The notes under the pieces: model-generated
What the model was told of the DNA's origin: nothing
Database searches by the model: none
Seen by the model: the letters and a program-made list of their open reading frames with translations, nothing else
Assembly (NCBI GenBank): GCA_033032865.1
Contig: JAWHQI010000277.1
Coordinates: 3,411,501-3,475,500 of the forward strand
Direction of reading: 5' to 3'
DNA: 64,000 nt
Origin: Dactylorhiza incarnata
Lineage: Eukaryota; Streptophyta; Magnoliopsida; Asparagales; Orchidaceae
Shown here: positions 1 through 11,492 of the stretch, piece after piece
Layout: every line of letters starts with the position of its first letter
How positions within the stretch are numbered: the stretch's first letter is position 1
Translations under genes and position numbers: made by a program

Positions 1-269
1 GCTAAATCATCAAGGCCTACCTAAATTCTCCAATATTATGCAAAATTTCAAACCCCAAAACATGTTTTTTTTTGTATTGTTGGCTAAAGCTATTCTAAAA
101 TTTCCTTCAAAGACTTGTTTTTATCTAAATTTAGACAAGTTTAAACATTAGGTTGGCAACTAGGACAAGTTTAAGCTTATGATATTAATAGCTTATGTTG
201 GTTTTTGTGATAAACTTATTAATGAAGTATGCTTTGCATAAGTATTTATCTAAAATACTTAAATTCAAA

Positions 270-2271
270 CTTCTTTACATCTAAGGATAAGTGGAAAGAA
301 CGTATTTGGAGAGTTAAAAAGTCGTGCGCCCCCACAAAAAGAATCTTGGTGGTAGAAAAAAAAAGTTCAAGATAAAGTGAGGGCAAAGAGGGTCAGCTAC
401 AAAACATTATATGCTTGTAGGAATGATGAAAACTTGACAAAGTATAAAGTCGTCAAAAAAGAAGCTAAATATGCAGTAAGTAAAGCAAGAATTCAAGCTT
501 ATGAAGAATTTTACAAACGACTAGATACCAAAGATGAAGAGCGTGATATATATAAAATTGCTCAAGCTAGAGAGATGAAGACAAGAGATTTAAGCCAAGT
601 TAAATATATAAAGATGAATCATATACGGTTTTGACGGATGATGTAGCTATTAAGGAGCGATGAAAAAGATACTTTTATAACGTATACAATGAAGGAAAAA
701 ACAATGAACTGAACTTGGAAGAGTTAATTAAATCGGAGGAGTATAGAAACATAACTTTTTATCGTAAAATTCAAGCATCAAAGATGATGACGCTCTGAAG
801 AAGATGAAAAATGGAAAGGCGATTGGGCAAGACGATATACCCATTGAAGTATGGAAATGCTTAGGGAGGGAAGGAATTTAATGACTTACAAGTTTATTCA
901 ATAAGATACTGAAGACAAAGAGGATGTCAGACCAATGGAGAGAACGTATTTTGGTACCTTTGTATAAGAACAAAGGAGATATACAAAATTGTGTCAATTA
1001 CAGGGGAATTAAATTAATGAGTCATACTATGAAACTATGAGAACGAGTAATAGAGAGAAGAGTTAGACGAGAGACTAGCATCTCAGAGAATCAATTTGGA
1101 TTCGTGTCAGGGAGGTCAACCATGGAAGCTACACATCTCTTGAGGAGACTCATTGACAACTATCGGGAAAGACAAAAAGATTTGCATATGTTGTTTATCG
1201 ATCTGGAGAAGGCTTATGATAGGGTTCCAAGAGAGGTCTTGTGGAGAGTCTTAGAAAAGAGGGGTGTAAATGTATCATACATTGACGTAATCAAAGATAT
1301 GTATACAAATTCAGTGACCAGGGTGAGGACATCTGGAGGATTAACACCGGAATTCCTTATCGCTATTGGCTTACATCAAGGGTCAGCTTTAAGCCCTTAT
1401 CTCTTTACCCTTATCTTAGATGAGCTCACCGGACATATCCAACAAGCAATACCTTGGTGTTTATTATTTGCAGATGATATTGTTTTGGTCGATGAGACGT
1501 GCAAGGGTGTAAACGCGAAACTTGAATCTTGACGAGACACTTTAGAAAAGAAGGGTTTTAGGTTGAGCAGGACAAAGACGGAGTATATAGAGCTTAAATT
1601 TAGTAGTGCAAGAAGGTCGGATGACTTCGTCATTAAATTGGGTGACCAAGATATTTCCCGCAGTGAGTGCTTTAAATATCTGGGATCGATAATTCAAAAA
1701 GATGGAGTTGTAGATAAAGATGTGATACATAGAATCCAAGCAGGTTGGTTGAAGTGGAGAGGCGCGTCTGGTATCTTATGTGATCGTAAAGTACCATTAA
1801 AACTTAAAGGCAAGTTTTACCGTACTGCCATTATGTCAGTAATGCTCTACGATTCTGAGTGTTGGGCAGTGAATGGTGTACATGAGCAAAAAATGGGAGT
1901 TGCGGAGATGGGAATGCTTAGGTGAATGTGTGGTCGCAAGAGACTGGATAAAATTAGGAATGAATGTATCAGGGATAAGACTGAGTGGCGCCAATTGTAA
2001 AGAATATGCGAGAAGCTCGTTTAAGATGGTTCAGACATGCACATAAGAGACCATTAGAGACACCTGTTAGGCGTTATGAGAGTTTAGTCACTAGACATGT
2101 TAAACGGGGGAGGGGTAGACCAAAAAAGACTTGGAATGAAACTATAAGGAAAGATATGATGTACTTAGGTATTAGTAAGGCTATGATTAAAGATAGGGCG
2201 CAATGACGACAAAGGATCCAGATAGCCAACCCCACTATGGTGGGATAAAGGCTTGAGTGTTGTTGTTGTTG
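270..2271 (+). mobile_element. RTE-type LINE, 5'-truncated, with target-site duplication
   Basis: Non-LTR retrotransposon inserted by target-primed reverse transcription. The 14-bp sequence tacttaaattcaaa lies immediately before it (256-269) and immediately after it (2272-2285), which fixes both ends. The 3' end is not poly(A) but a short TTG repeat (about 2258-2271), the tail type known for plant RTE elements. The preserved coding part starts after the expected endonuclease domain, so the copy is 5'-truncated. It is dead: the reading frame carries several stops and shifts. The TSD is an exact match, so insertion is not very old, yet the coding region was already broken or decayed quickly. 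Confidence 0.9.
377..2206 (+). pseudogene. RTE LINE reverse transcriptase, fragmented
   Basis: Remains of the LINE polyprotein. In order: a basic helical linker (377-634); a frame-disturbed stretch near 795-870 with the RT fingers motif KMKNGKAIGQDDIPIEVWK; the RT palm at 1104-1532, with LFIDLEKAYDRVPRE (first catalytic Asp) and FADDIVL (F-A-D-D catalytic box); thumb and connection at 1563-1925; and the C-terminal motif RGRGRPKKTWNE at 1985-2206. The stops at 1530-1532 and 1926-1928 are TGA where relatives usually have Trp (TGG). A frameshift near 1985 separates the C-terminus. Both catalytic motifs are intact, but the chain cannot be translated whole. Family assignment rests on the KAxGxDxIPxEVWK and RGRGRPKKTW signatures. 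Confidence 0.88.
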
Positions 2272-2285
2272 TACTTAAATTCAAA

Positions 2286-3583
2286 ACCTTTTTTTAGCAC
2301 ATAACAGTGATGCTCTCCCAAGAGGTTCATAAGTACGGACTTTAATCATGCTTATGAAATTTGCGCTTCTAACTTTGTAAGCTTGCTATTACCACTTCAC
2401 TTAAAAACAACACAAGTTTATTGTTGATTATATGGTATTAATCTATCTGATTGTTGCATAGAAGAGAAAATTTCACCCACTTTAGAACCTTTTACTCTGC
2501 TTTTATGTTTCTTCTTTATTTTTCACTATACTTTGTTGTGCGCGGACTATTTATTTTCTTTGTTAACATTTTTTAATGATTACTATTTATTAGCAGAGGA
2601 GCATAGAATTTATTAGCAGAGGAGCATAGAATACACACTATGCTCTAACTCCCAAGCCTCACGTTCTATACTTGAATCCCTACTAAATTGAGGGTAAAGA
2701 GACCTTGGTCTTGGAGGGGGTGAATGCCCATGCTTATAGTGAAGTGAAAGAGATGATTGTAAGACATCAAATAGTGAGCATACAGTGGAGCATGGGAGAC
2801 ATGATTGGTATCAAATAGTGCATGCCACCGGACTTGGGCCCCGAACCAAATATAGTTTGTGTTCGCCGGTTTTGTACAACCCAAGAAGTTGGAGTACAGG
2901 TTATGACACAATCAAGTTTTTAGTCAATTGTCCACCAAATGGAAACCTTAAAAGAACCTTAGGTATATGTAGAGCTGAGTTTAATGATAGTGGGTGAAAT
3001 AGGTGATAATTTACTGATACCCTTAACTGTGGATTTGGATCCATCTGCTAAAGTAATGATATGTATGATTTTCATTGGAAAATGAACAAGAATATCCATC
3101 CATCCCCTATCATGTATTTGAATGCCTCTAGCTTAATGACTAGCTCTGCGCTGAGTAGAGATGAAAGCAATGAGAGTACTATTCTTCATGAATGATGCCA
3201 TATAGGAAGAGACAAGTGAGGGATAGAAACTACTCTGAGGTCGTAAAAACTTCACATAGTACTTTTTAAAAATCATAACTCATTTTTTCATTTCAACTTA
3301 CAAAGATGGAAGCAGTACGATAATTATAGGTATATTTTCTTTCTTGCTTTGTGGCCTCCCTTGAATCCTCCAACATTTCTTCATCATGTAAGACATCACC
3401 CCCGACCTTTTCCAAAGTTTTGAGACAAAATTAAAAAGATACAACTAAGGATGTCACTAAACAAAGCATAAACACTTATAAAAATTGTAGGAATAATTAC
3501 TCGAAAAATATATAATAATATCCCATATCATTAACGCCAACTTGACAATATCCAATAGATCTCCTGGTGCAACTTTTTGAAGA
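2286..3583. other. No gene recognised; short direct duplication
   Basis: AT-rich sequence between the LINE and the chromovirus-like element. A 21-bp block beginning ttagcagaggagcatagaat is present twice in tandem near 2590-2631. Short ORFs around 2666-2997 overlap on both strands and resemble nothing I know. No tRNA, rRNA or splice-bounded exon was recognised. Confidence 0.5.
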
Positions 3584-3588
3584 ATTTC

Positions 3589-5128
3589 TGATGCAGGGCG
3601 GCGCGTAGGGTTTGCGCGCCTGTCGGCTATTTCTAAGAAACCCTAAATGCATGCAATTTAAAAAATTGAAATTTGAGCGGGCGTGCACGAACTTTAAGAA
3701 ATTAAGCAACTAGATTTTTGTAAAGCATAAAATTACTATTTTTGTTTAAAATGAAGTTTCTTGAAATATGATTCAATTCTAAATCCGGGGAAGGAAGTTC
3801 GCAACTTTCGTTCCGTTCCCCTTGTTGTAGCAAACGGAAATCGTGAACTCCAAATACGTTTCCGTTTGGAGTTTTCGACGTAGCGTTCGCTGACAAAATC
3901 CGGGCGAAAACCCACAATGAATCTAATAACCTAAAGAGGAAATATAGACGCACACAAAGGAGGAGGAGGAAGCAAGTTACCCACGGAAAGAGGCGTCTTT
4001 CCGTATATGAAGTCGATGGCGATCACGCGAGGAGCTTCTCGTCACCTTCGATCTCCCGCTCCGTGGACGGCCGCTGTCGCACAAGGGCACCACGGAATAA
4101 ATTCGCTCACTCTCACACTAAGTGGTTCCACGGAATCTCAAACACTCACTAGTGTAAGGAGGCCACAAACTAAACAACCTAAACTCACTCACTTTCTCAC
4201 ACGAAAGTGGTTCCACGTAATCTCTAACACTCACTAGTGTAAGGAGGCCACAAACTAACAACCTAATTTCTCACTCACTCTCACACTCGAGGTGGATCCA
4301 CGAATTCTCTAGTGCGTGAAATGGGAGACAGTACCCATTGCAGCAACACTCAAACATCACACATACAACTTAAAAGAAAATCCAACAGTAAATATGATGA
4401 TACTGTTCATCAATTTTCTTTAACATGTTCAATTCCTCTATTCACCTTCTCCTACGGGAGCAGGGAGCACACAGCAGCACAAACAAAAGGAAATTTAAAC
4501 ACTTGCCTAAATAAAATCAGCCCTTCTTCCCCAAAACGGAAGCAATTAATAACTATACTAAAACTGACGGAGGCTAACCCTCACTCGCCTACAGGATCCG
4601 AACGGAAGTAGCAGTCACGTTTCTTCTTCAAATCAATTTTTTCATTCCCTCTGTCTCTGCCGCATCTCCCTTTATAGGGTTTCGAAACAGGGCAAAGTAA
4701 CTTCCTGCAGGTCTGAAGGTGCGGCCATGGCGGAATCATCGAGCTGCAACCGTCGCTTTGTGAAGGAGTGGACGTGCTCGGCGGTTGGAGCCCGGAGGAT
4801 GCGGTGGCGTGCTACGTTGAGGGAGCGTCGATGGCGTGCGGGCTTTAAACGCACGCAACGGTTCCGCCAGTGCTTCCTGCGGTTGGAGGAAGGTGGATCG
4901 GCTGGGGGGGATTCTGACCGGCTCCTGTATAATATATAATACGTATACATATATATATATCTATATGAATCTGCCTATATATATATATATTATTTTTTTT
5001 ACACACATAAAAATGAAATAACATTGCAACATAGAATGCAAAATGCGATAACTTAGGGCGGGTAGGGATCTGGACGGGTGTGGCGTCGGGCACTTTTGCG
5101 TCGACCTGATCTGGGCTGGTCTCCACCA
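3589..5128 (-). repeat. 3' LTR of the chromovirus-like element
   Basis: Left LTR, the downstream one in element orientation, about 1.54 kb. It contains three imperfect tandem units of about 80 bp (about 4105-4310) sharing cactcactagtgtaaggagg, and a TATA-like ctataaag on the minus strand (4671-4680). It also has an AT dinucleotide tract near 4950-4992, whose length and interruption differ from the other LTR. Short ORFs that appear identically in both LTRs reflect LTR duplication, not genes. Confidence 0.92.
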
Positions 5129-5538
5129 ACTCTCCCCCGCTCGAAATTACTCATCTCTGGTGAATGGTCTGATCGGTAGTGTTGTAGAAGATCGACATCC
5201 CTATGCTGTAACTCCTCGGCCAAGACCCAGCTGGTCTCAGTCTCTGGTCTGCCATGCCAACGAACCAAGTATCTCTGAAGACCACCATCAGCAGTGGTCG
5301 TTGTCTCATCATCCAATATCTGTCTGGGAACTAAGATCTGTCGCGGAAGTCTGTCAGCGGCTTTGGGAACTGGTATGAAAGAGTCGCCTGATGTCTCATG
5401 CCCAGTCTGAAAACTATCAGTGGAAAACGGAAGAACTGCGGATCGCATGTCAGTAACTGAATGAATGTCGGTGTGTCCGGAATGTGGCTCCTCACTAGCA
5501 CTCACCAACCCAGAAGCAACAAATGGAGGAGAAGGCAA
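5053..5538 (-). pseudogene. Chromodomain at the integrase C-terminus
   Basis: The 161-codon frame contains a chromodomain-like segment, roughly residues 62-117 (LQRYLVRWHGRPETETSWV, then DLLQHYRS). This is the aromatic-cage type domain that chromoviral integrases use to target chromatin. The frame continues through the PPT and about 75 bp into the 3' LTR, where residues are arginine- and proline-rich. It is out of frame with the integrase C-terminus just upstream. The break is near 5560-5571, where a stop follows LTLFHD. A short insertion there would explain the shift, because DYPHESLDFP continues in the other frame. Confidence 0.85.
5129..5140 (-). other. Polypurine tract (PPT) of the chromovirus-like element
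   Basis: On the minus strand this reads GCGGGGGAGAGT directly before the 3' LTR start TGGTGG. This is the priming site for plus-strand DNA synthesis. The chromodomain reading frame runs across it into the LTR. Confidence 0.85.
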
Positions 5539-5570
5539 TGGAAAATCTAAAGACTCATGCGGGTAATCGA

Positions 5571-5861
5571 TTAATCGTGGAATAAAGTCAGATCGGCTAC
5601 GTCAAAAACCGGATTTGCTCCCCAAACGGAAGACATCTCAAGTTCATACGCATTTTGCCCAATCCGCTTTACTACTCGAAAGGGTCCAGTTCTACGGTCA
5701 GCTAACTTCTTTATGGTACCCGAAGATAACCATTCCGGATTTAGCCGAACCATCACCAAGTCGTCCACTTTGAAACTAATAGCTCTTTTATGCTTGTTAG
5801 CTTGAGTTGCGTATAAATCATAAGTATTATGCAATTTCCGCTCAATTTTCATGCAAATCAT
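5571..5861 (-). pseudogene. Integrase C-terminal domain (GPF/Y module)
   Basis: The segment has the features of the Ty3/gypsy integrase C-terminus: YATQANKHKRAISFKVDDLV, then GPFRVVKRIGQNAYELEM (the GPY/F module) and FDVADLTLFH. The N-terminal zinc-binding and catalytic DDE core domains are absent. The sequence changes to unrelated DNA at about 5865, about 50 bases after the stop of the upstream ORF, so this junction marks the internal deletion. It cannot act as an integrase. Confidence 0.88.
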
Positions 5862-5914
5862 GCAAATGCAAATAAATGAACTACTAACAAGACTGACTCC
5901 ACAAACCGAAGGTT

Positions 5915-7639
5915 TTAGTTACTAAAAACAACTCCTGAGATAGGTACATGATCAGGAGGCTCCAAAGGTGGCTCATAAAAGACTTCATCGCGCGGGTGAT
6001 GAACACTCAAGTGAACATCAGAGACATCAGTGATAAGATGTGTCAACATGGTGCGCGAACTGTCTCCACAAGTGCGGGCGATAAAACATAAAATCAACGA
6101 ATCAGTGAGTGCACCCTCAGACTCGATTGTGCAACTAAGGATAGATACATCCCAAATGTGTGGTGAACCCATATGTGGTTCATCTGGGGGTTCACCGAGA
6201 GGGGTATAATAAAATTCATCACAAATGTGACGAGTACCAGTGTAAGCTCTAAAAATATAGGGAGTGCTCTCATGTAAACGATAATGCACATGAAATGTGA
6301 CAGTCACGACAAATGTACTAAGGAACTGTGTGGCATCAGGAGGCTCACCAGGTGGGACATATGAAAACTCATCGCGAATATGATGGTCTTCAAAGTGATA
6401 AACATATGCACTGATAATAAGACGCGACTCTAGAATGAAGTGAGTAGATGTTACGTCTCATAACTCATCTAGAGTGCGAGTAATCAAGTGTTTACGATCA
6501 AGCCTCACTATATAGATGTCACACTCAAAATCATCTCTTTGAGGCACTATCGACATCAGGAGTGATAATGGAGCAGGTATCCATGTCTTGGGATTCATAA
6601 GGGTATTACTCACAGGTATCTCAGCTATACATGGACGAGGTGGTTCATCTGGAGGCTCAATAGGAGGATCGTCAAAGAACCCATCAGTAGAGTGATGGTC
6701 CTCCAGAAGTAAACCATCAGAAGGGGTTGTGCTCCCGGAAAAGGGAGAGGTGACACCCTCACTACAAAGCTCACGACTCTCAATCGTGATGTGACTCGGT
6801 GTGCTATCGGGTGAAGTGTGCGAAAATTCTTCACTCAATAGAGAATCTAGAATCTCGGGTGAAGTATGTGAGAAGTTTTCACTCAATGTAGATATAGTTT
6901 CTATGGTGGTCTCACCAAGTGGGGCAGACTCTCGTGGGGGTTGACTCCACACATCCTGTACTAGAATATCAGGCAGAGTGGGTGAAGTTTCCCTGCCTTG
7001 GGAAGATGAGTGCTCTCGTCGACCCTTAGTGGACACCAACATGTTCGTTTTCGGAACACTAGGAGGATCATAACGTGTAATGTAATCTAGACGAGGGTGA
7101 CCTCTACAAGATTCTTGAGGGTAATCGTGATGATCGTCCATAACATGATCATGTCGTGCTCGTGGTTGGACGTGGGTCCTACGAACATGTGGGGGTGGTC
7201 GCGCATATAACGACTCAGTTTCCTCATATAAAGGTGACGTGTAGTATCGGTAACTGGAGTGATACTGAACTCTACCCTCATAATATGGTGTCGATGGATC
7301 AACAGGATCCACCCGATTGCGGGCTCCATGGGGGTGGGTGTAAATGGACTCGTAATCCTCAAATAAAGGATTTCTCCAATGTGTAGACCCTTCTAGGTAG
7401 TGGTGTGGGGTTTCGGGATGGGGTCTAATGGAATGCCAATCTCGAATGGGAGGTGGCATTGAACCTCGAAGGGGTACCTCTAGACTATTCATCCTACCAC
7501 TAAGGTTTTTAAATCTTTCTCGCACTTGATAGATACTCTCGGTTAACGTTGTCATGTGGTGGGCGAAGGGTAGAAACCATGGGGGTGGTTCATTACCTTC
7601 GTCTCCGTAACTCGGGTGACCACGTTCAATTTGACGCAT
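5915..7639 (-). pseudogene. Proline-rich ORF with a module repeated four times (gag position)
   Basis: Occupies the gag position, starting about 150 bases inside the PBS. The frame is open from Met at 7639 to 6461, interrupted by a single TGA (6458-6460), then open again to 5915: about 574 codons in one frame. No capsid domain, zinc knuckle or protease motif is seen. The N-terminal part is rich in Tyr, His, Pro and Arg. The C-terminal two thirds repeat a motif four times: GFFDDPPIEPPDEPP, EFSYVPPGEPPDAT, EFYYTPLGEPPDEP and VFYEPPLEPPDHV, each preceded by His/Asp-rich residues. A smaller tandem duplication, EFSHTSPE/EFSHTSPD, is also present. The function is unknown. It may be a divergent gag or a captured host sequence. 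Confidence 0.7.
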
Positions 7640-7788
7640 CTCACTAACCTATCACTACACAGATGCATGCACGACACACAAGTAAGATGGATGATTAAAA
7701 AAAGAAAAACTTTTTTTTTGAAAACTAAATGCTTTGCGGGTTCCTATTCTACGCAGGGCGGATTTTGAAACTTAGAAAAATTTCGGAA

Positions 7789-7804
7789 CCTCACTTTGAT
7801 ACCA
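7789..7804 (-). other. Primer-binding site of the chromovirus-like element
   Basis: On the minus strand it reads TGGTATCAAAGTGAGG, three bases inside the 5' LTR. The first eight bases match the complement of the plant initiator tRNA-Met 3' end (TGGTATCAGAGC), with one difference later. Confidence 0.8.
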
Positions 7805-7807
7805 AAT

Positions 7808-9346
7808 TGATGCAGGACGGCGCATAGGGTTTGCGCGCCTGTCGGCTATTTCTAAGAAACCCTAAATGCATGCAATTTAAAAAATTGAAATTTGAGCGGG
7901 CGTGCATGAACTTTAAGAAATTAAGCTACTAGATTTCTGTAAAGCATAAAATTACTATTTTGTTTAAAATGAAGTTTCTTGAAATATGATTCAATTCTAA
8001 ATCTGGGGAAGGAAGTTCGCAACTTTCGTTCTGTTCCCCTTGTTGTAGCAAACGGAAATCGTGAACTCCAAATACGTTTCCGTTTGGAGTTTTCGACGTA
8101 GCGTTCGCTGACAAAATCCGGGCGAAAACCCACAATGAATCTAATAACCTAAAGAGGAAATATAGACGCACACAAAGGAGGAGGAGGAAGCAAGTTACCC
8201 ACGGAAAGAGGCGTCTTTCCGTATATGAAGTCGATGGCGATCACGCGAGGAGCTTCTCGTCACCTTCGATCTCCCGCTCCGTGGACGGCCGCTGTCGCAC
8301 AAGGGCACCACGGAATAAATTCGCTCACTCTCACACTAAGTGGTTCCACGGAATCTCAAACACTCACTAGTGTAAGGAGGCCACAAACTAAACAACCTAA
8401 ACTCACTCACTTTCTCACACGAAAGTGGTTCCACGTAATCTCTAACACTCACTAGTGTAAGGAGGCCACAAACTAACAACCTAATTTCTCACTCACTCTC
8501 ACACTCGAGGTGGATCCACGAATTCTCTAGTGCGTGAAATGGGAGACAGTACCCATTGCAGCAACACTCAAACAGCACACATACAACTTAAAAGAAAATC
8601 CAACAGTAAATATGATGACACTGTTCATCAATTTTCTTTAACATGTTCAATTCCTCTATTCACCTTCTCCTACGGGAGCAGGGAGCACACAGCAGCACAA
8701 ACAAAAGGAAATTTAAACACTTGCCTAAATAAAATCAGCCCTTCTTCCCCAAAACGGAAGCAATTAATAACTATACTAAAACTGACGGAGGCTAACCCTC
8801 ACTCGCCTACAGGATCCGAACGGAAGTAGCAGTCACGTTTCTTCTTCAAATCAAATTTTTCATTCCCTCTGTCTCTGCCGCATCTCCCTTTATAGGGTTT
8901 CGAAACAGGGTAAAGTAACTTCCTGCAGGTCTGAAGGTGCGGCCATGGCGGAATCATCGAGCTGCAACCGTCGCTTTGTGAAGGAGTGGACGTGCTCGGC
9001 GGTTGGAGCCCGGAGGATGCGGTGGCGTGCTACGTTGAGGGAGCGTCGATGGCGTGCGGGCTTTAAACGCACGCAACGGTTCCGCCAGTGCTTCCTGCGG
9101 TTGGAGGAAGGTGGATCGGCTGGGGGGGATTCTGACCGGCTCCTGTATAATATATAATATGTATACATATATATATATATATATGAATCTGCCTATATAT
9201 ATATATATATTTTTTTTTACACACATAAAAATGAAATAACATTGCAACATAGAATGCAAAATGCGATAACTTAGGGCGGGTAGGGATCTGGACGGGTGCG
9301 GCGTCGGGCACTTTTGCGTCGACCTGATCTGGGCTGGTCTCCACCA
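7808..9346 (-). repeat. 5' LTR of the chromovirus-like element
   Basis: Right LTR, the promoter LTR in element orientation. It matches 3589-5128 almost base for base, with scattered substitutions and differences in the AT tract. The same three-unit internal tandem repeat is found at about 8323-8530. Confidence 0.92.
8886..8897 (-). promoter_or_regulatory. TATA box in the 5' LTR
   Basis: On the minus strand it reads CCCTATAAAGGG, about 450 bases into the LTR. This suggests a U3 region of about that length, with transcription starting 25-35 bases downstream toward lower coordinates. Confidence 0.6.
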
Positions 9347-9822
9347 ATTTCCCATCAGCATGGGCTTCTCTCCTCAACACTTACTAGTTAACGATAACAA
9401 ACTTTCTAGCGACATTGAGAATTGTCTTCTCCAGAAACAACAATCCTATTACGACTGTGATAACTGTAAAATCATCTCCAAGCGACTATATTATCGTCTC
9501 CAATAATGAATGATATAAATTTATCCTCGAACAATTGCAAACAAGCTACCTCGGCATCAAGGCAGATGGAATCTCTTTCGCGATAATGCTAGTGACAAAA
9601 TGGGTCAAAGCAAGCGCATTAGAGAGCGACAATGGAAGCTCTGGTCATGTGAAAGGACACCTGGAGCTCCGTCTCGAGTTCTCTTCGAAGAGCCATCCAA
9701 AACAACTTAGCCATTATCTCTAAATTACTCATCAACATTAATCTAACATATAAGAAGAATGTATATCTTACTTAAGTAGGTGTGGTCCACTTGGTAGCAT
9801 AAGCTATTTTGACCATTCTTAC

Positions 9823-10752
9823 AGGAGGAGCATTCCTAGATTTGGTTTTTAGAAAATGGAAACTTAGGAAAAATACTTCTTAACCTTTATTCCCAAGTCA
9901 AGGGTTTAAAACAACACGGTACATCGAACAAATTTTTTTTAACAAAAAGAAAATTACATAGCAAACCCTGACAACAAATTAATTGCAGGCTGAATCAATA
10001 GAGATAGGACTATCACTCTTCATCAACATAATTGTTTCATGGGACAGTAGTGGAACTAGAAATTTATCTCAACTCGGGCACACTTTAAAAAACCTAAACA
10101 AGGGGAAAATTGTACGGGCTGTAACCAAAAATGACGTAGAAGAAAAAAGCAGAAAACAGAGAGAAAAAAGGTTGGAACCAGAAAACGAAGAACAAGAAAA
10201 AGGTAGAAAGCAGAGGAACAAAAAAAAACTAGTTCCAGAAAATGACGAAGAAACTAGAAGAAGAAAAGGAGAGGAGTTACCTATGCCATCGACTGAGAGG
10301 GAGACAACCCTGGGGATCAAGGGTTTTGGTTCGGGAAGGGGCGTGATTCCATAAAACCCGACATTCACAGAGATAAAGGGACAATGGGAACCAATTTAAC
10401 TTTTTCTGAAATTTGCTTTTAAGCTGGACCGACAGAAGTCACAGAGCGTGCGGACGCCGTGTAGACGAGGGAGATCAGAGATGACATGCGACGGTGGTGC
10501 GATGAAGGCTAAGGCAACGACGAAATCATTGGAAGTGAGTGCGATAAAAGTGAGATGGTGAGTCTGCCACATTAGGCGTCTAACGGGCTAGGGCACTGTG
10601 CTTCAAAATTTTGGGAAGAACGGAGTATTTAATATATTTTTGTCAGTTCTTCTAAGTTATTTTATAAGTTCAATCTGCTTCTAAGTCACTTTACAAGTCA
10701 AGTTCTATGCTTCTATGTTGCTTTTTTGGTCTAAGCGGTGCTTCTATGTCGC
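9823..10752. repeat. Diverged direct duplication, copy A
   Basis: Aligns along its length with 11493-12640. Shared blocks include aaattacatagcaaaccctg, a purine-rich A/G stretch, and gggatcaagggtttcgggtc (differing slightly between copies). Read on the minus strand it resembles a promoter and leader followed by ATG near 10287 and a GT donor (atggcatag|gtaact). It may therefore be a duplicated or captured gene 5' end. This copy contains only about two units of the minisatellite that is expanded in copy B. The ORF over 9983-10354 is low-complexity Lys/Glu and not credible. Confidence 0.7.
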
Positions 10753-11492
10753 CACGTGTCCACGGACATAATCTTGCATGAGTGGATGTTGTCCACGGGT
10801 GTTGTATATCATCTCTTTTTCAACACAATCATAGCTTATCTTATCTTTTAACGAGTTAATCGCATGCTAATCTGAGATATGCCTCGAGCTGATCAGAGAT
10901 ATATCAGACATTGCTTATCATATGTTTTACGAGTGAAGAAGGCAATTACTGGAGCTTTGTTAAAGAGTTTTGTACTATACGACAATTCTGGAGTTTATGA
11001 GTAGCGCATGTTGTTACCATGCTTGTTATATGAACCATCCACTGTTTCCCTAATACAACATTTGTTGAGCTTTTCCGAATATTTAGAGTTAAAGCTTACC
11101 CATGCATGAATGAAATATGTGTTACCTGTTGGTTTATTTGCTATTTTAGCGAAAATATAGACATTTGACGATCTTTCCTTCCCCTGACGTGCCATCTTTG
11201 TTGACTTTCCAGCAGCGTCAAATCTACGAGGTAAAGAGGAGAGACCGAGAGGAATCGACGTCTCTTATACCTAGTTGTTATGGTCTCGAGTATGAGAACG
11301 AGTTCAAGGTCAATGTGCGACCTGATCGAAGGACACAAAAAGAACTCCTTTCTCCTAGCTCCTTTAGGGTTCCCAATCTTAAAATAAGGAGAAGAATGAT
11401 GGAAATAAGATACAAGGTCTCTCACCATAGAATGGAAGTGGCACCGAAGGGGATGAACCATAGTGGAAGTGGGATCGACGAACTCATGTGTC
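10753..11492. other. Unique spacer between copies A and B
   Basis: No known gene recognised. Overlapping ORFs of 136 codons (plus, 11165-11575) and 129 codons (minus, 11141-11530) cover the right part and extend into copy B. Neither resembles a family I know. The plus frame is Arg/Ser-rich with no membrane segment or recognisable motif. Confidence 0.4.

Larger units (their letters stand above)
3589..9346 (-). mobile_element. Chromovirus-like Ty3/gypsy LTR element, pol-deleted, complete ends
   Basis: Complete LTR retrotransposon on the minus strand. Both LTRs begin TG and end CA. They are about 1.54 kb long and nearly identical by eye, so insertion was recent. The 5-bp TSD ATTTC flanks it at 3584-3588 and 9347-9351. 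A primer-binding site like tRNA-iMet lies inside the right (5') LTR, and a polypurine tract lies inside the left (3') LTR. The internal part is only about 2.7 kb. It holds one long unfamiliar ORF and then only the C-terminal integrase and chromodomain, with protease, RT and RNase H missing. It must therefore have depended on proteins from a relative. Confidence 0.93.

Noticed and set aside
4007..4237. ORF repeated exactly at 8225-8455
   Set aside because: Both copies are inside the two LTRs of one element and on the strand opposite to its genes.
5160..5378. Plus-strand ORFs across the chromodomain region
   Set aside because: Shadows of the minus-strand chromodomain frame.
9983..10354. 123-codon Lys/Glu-rich ORF
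   Set aside because: Purine-rich repeat-like DNA; the homologous copy at 11.7-12.0 kb does not keep the frame.
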